DNA from: a miscellaneous Crenarchaeota group-1 archaeon SG8-32-3
GTDB taxonomy: Archaea; Thermoproteota; Bathyarchaeia; Bathyarchaeales; Bathycorpusculaceae
Length of the DNA stretch: 14,626 nt
Assembly: GCA_001273335.1 (NCBI GenBank)
Contig: LFWV01000012.1
Coordinates: forward strand, 1-14,626
Direction of reading: 5' to 3'
The position numbers and the translations under genes were made by a program. Below are positions 13,543 through 14,626 of this stretch, piece by piece (position 1 is the first letter of the stretch; every line of letters starts with the position of its first letter). The notes below the pieces were generated by a model. That model was given only the letters and a program-made list of their open reading frames with translations. It had not been told where the DNA came from and did not search any database.

Positions 13543-14328
13543 ATGAACACTTGGCGTTTGATCACACTTGAAACCCATAATGCATTTATGAACATGGCAA
13601 TCGACGAAGCTATCCTGCAATCCCGCATCGAAAAACTCGTCCCAAACACAATCAGGCTTTACCAGTGGCAACCCAGCGCAGTCAGCATAGGCAAAAACCA
13701 AAACCCAAACGACACAGTCTACGTGAATAACTGCCGCAAACTTGGCGTCGACATCGTCCGCAGAAACAGCGGCGGTGGAACCGTATACCACGACCAAACA
13801 GGCGAATTAACCTACAGCGTAACCACACAGATAAGCGACCTCGACGCAACAGACATAACAACAGTCTATACACGCATCTACTCCGCAATCACAGACGCTC
13901 TAAGACTTCTAGGCATACCCGCCGACTACAGTCAAGGCGACCATAAAAACTGCCCCAACCTCACTGTAAATACCCGCAAAATTAGTGGCAGCGCCCAAAC
14001 CGTAAAACGCAATATAGTCCAACAACACGGCACACTCCTTCTAAACCTGGATTTATCACAGATGTTCCAACTTCTCCGCATCAAAGGTTTAGATAACTGC
14101 AACACAGCCGCCCAGATCGCACAGCGTAAAATCACTTCCGTTCAAAACGAGCTAGGACACGCAGTCACTAAGGAAACAGCCGCAAAAGCCCTTACACAAG
14201 GCTTTAAAACAATGCTAAAAATCAACCTGAAACCAGCACAGCTAACCCTGTACGAGCAAGCACTCGCAAACAAACTCTGCAAAAACAAATACGCAACTGA
14301 AAACTGGAACAAAAACGGGAAAATTTAA
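13543..14328 (+). CDS. lplA: Lipoate/octanoate-protein ligase, catalytic subunit only (LplA-type)
   Basis: Cytoplasmic enzyme that activates lipoate or octanoate with ATP and transfers it to a lysine of carrier proteins. At 261 residues it has only the large catalytic domain; the C-terminal accessory domain of bacterial LplA is absent, as in archaeal enzymes that work with a separate small subunit, LplB. Motifs: IGKNQNPND (49-57), RRNSGGGTVYHDQTGELTYS (73-92) with the triple-glycine adenylate loop, RKISGSAQ (145-152) with the key lysine K146, and QHGTLLLNLD (161-170). No LplB gene is seen in the window. With the LipS1- and LipS2-like genes it would supply octanoylated protein for sulfur insertion. 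The ATG lies 17 bases after the predicted transcript start. Its TAA overlaps the cysS stop on the other strand. Confidence 0.92.
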   Translation: MNTWRLITLETHNAFMNMAIDEAILQSRIEKLVPNTIRLYQWQPSAVSIGKNQNPNDTVYVNNCRKLGVDIVRRNSGGGTVYHDQTGELTYSVTTQISDLDATDITTVYTRIYSAITDALRLLGIPADYSQGDHKNCPNLTVNTRKISGSAQTVKRNIVQQHGTLLLNLDLSQMFQLLRIKGLDNCNTAAQIAQRKITSVQNELGHAVTKETAAKALTQGFKTMLKINLKPAQLTLYEQALANKLCKNKYATENWNKNGKI

Positions 14329-14626
14329 TCCTTTTTAACCAAATGCCACCGAACGCCTCGGGCTGTATCTTCGACAGCCACTCCTAACTCGTTCAGTCGT
14401 GCACGCAATGCGTCAGCAGTAGCCCAATCCTTAGCTATCCTAGCTTTCTCACGCTTCGCAATCAACTCAGCCGCTTCTTTAGGCAACGTTTCCCCCTCAA
14501 TTTTTCCAACTACACCCAATACGCTATCAAACCGCTTCATGATCACCGCAACTTCTTCTGCTTCGCTTCTGCTGACTACGCCAGAATCAAGCAGCACATT
14601 AACCTCACGGATAAAGTCAAACAGCA
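14325..14626 (-). CDS. cysS: Cysteinyl-tRNA synthetase, C-terminal part (cut by the window edge)
   Basis: The last 100 residues or so of the class I enzyme that charges tRNA-Cys. The visible part is the helical domain that reads the anticodon region: LFDFIREVN, a stretch around FDSVLGVVG, then AELIAKREKARIAKDWATAD, ALRARLNELGVAVEDT and RGVRWHLVKKD at the end, all typical of CysRS C termini. The frame stays open to the window edge at 14626, and the GTG at 14597 is internal, not a start. The catalytic HIGH and KMSKS regions lie outside the window. The stop codon overlaps that of the ligase gene by three bases in a tail-to-tail arrangement. Confidence 0.93.
   Translation of the reverse strand, partial: LFDFIREVNVLLDSGVVSRSEAEEVAVIMKRFDSVLGVVGKIEGETLPKEAAELIAKREKARIAKDWATADALRARLNELGVAVEDTARGVRWHLVKKD

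Noticed and set aside
13519..13888. Long minus-strand reading frames opposite the lipoate ligase gene
   Set aside because: They are antisense to a clear LplA gene, are low in complexity and show no family motif.
1..14626. tRNA genes, rRNA genes and CRISPR arrays
   Set aside because: No cloverleaf with a T-arm motif, no rRNA-like conserved segments and no evenly spaced repeats were seen on either strand.

Overview
The window looks like a piece of an archaeal chromosome, most likely from a Candidatus Bathyarchaeia-type (Thermoproteota) lineage. The direct evidence for archaea is a gene for translation factor aIF2-beta, the archaeal families DUF424 and DUF763, archaeal-style TATA boxes at sensible distances from start codons, T-rich ends instead of strong hairpin terminators, and an archaeal two-protein type of lipoyl synthase. 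The assignment to Bathyarchaeia is inference from the gene set and the style of the surface proteins; there is no rRNA or tRNA here to confirm it.

Layout from left to right. Bases 1-855 are a tightly overlapping translation operon on the plus strand: the tail of an unidentified gene, aIF2-beta, then DUF424. Bases 856-1886 are a worn-out zone. It holds the C-terminal relic of a tyrosine recombinase (minus strand), one small coiled-coil gene with its own promoter, and a short relic of an Lrp/AsnC ligand-binding (RAM) domain. Bases 1887-3230 encode a membrane-anchored beta-helix surface protein. It converges on an aspartase gene (3240-4634, minus). Directly upstream of the aspartase is a frameshifted, unidentified gene remnant (4634-5112). 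Bases 5170-6495 encode an unusual DRE-TIM metallolyase of the isopropylmalate/homocitrate synthase superfamily.

Bases 6519-9677 carry the most interesting set: LipS1-like radical SAM protein (minus), a small cysteine-rich protein (minus), a winged-helix regulator (plus) and a LipS2-like radical SAM protein (plus). With the single-domain lipoate ligase at 13543-14328 they make most of the archaeal pathway that attaches octanoate or lipoate to carrier proteins and inserts two sulfurs. The small accessory ligase subunit LplB is not in the window. The cysteine-rich protein and the regulator sit between the two lipoyl synthase genes, which makes them candidates for undescribed helpers of this pathway.

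The rest is a DUF998 membrane protein, DUF763, a kelch-propeller surface protein with two Ig-like repeats, the ligase, and the 3' part of cysteinyl-tRNA synthetase, whose stop codon overlaps that of the ligase tail to tail. I found no tRNA, rRNA, CRISPR array or intact insertion sequence.
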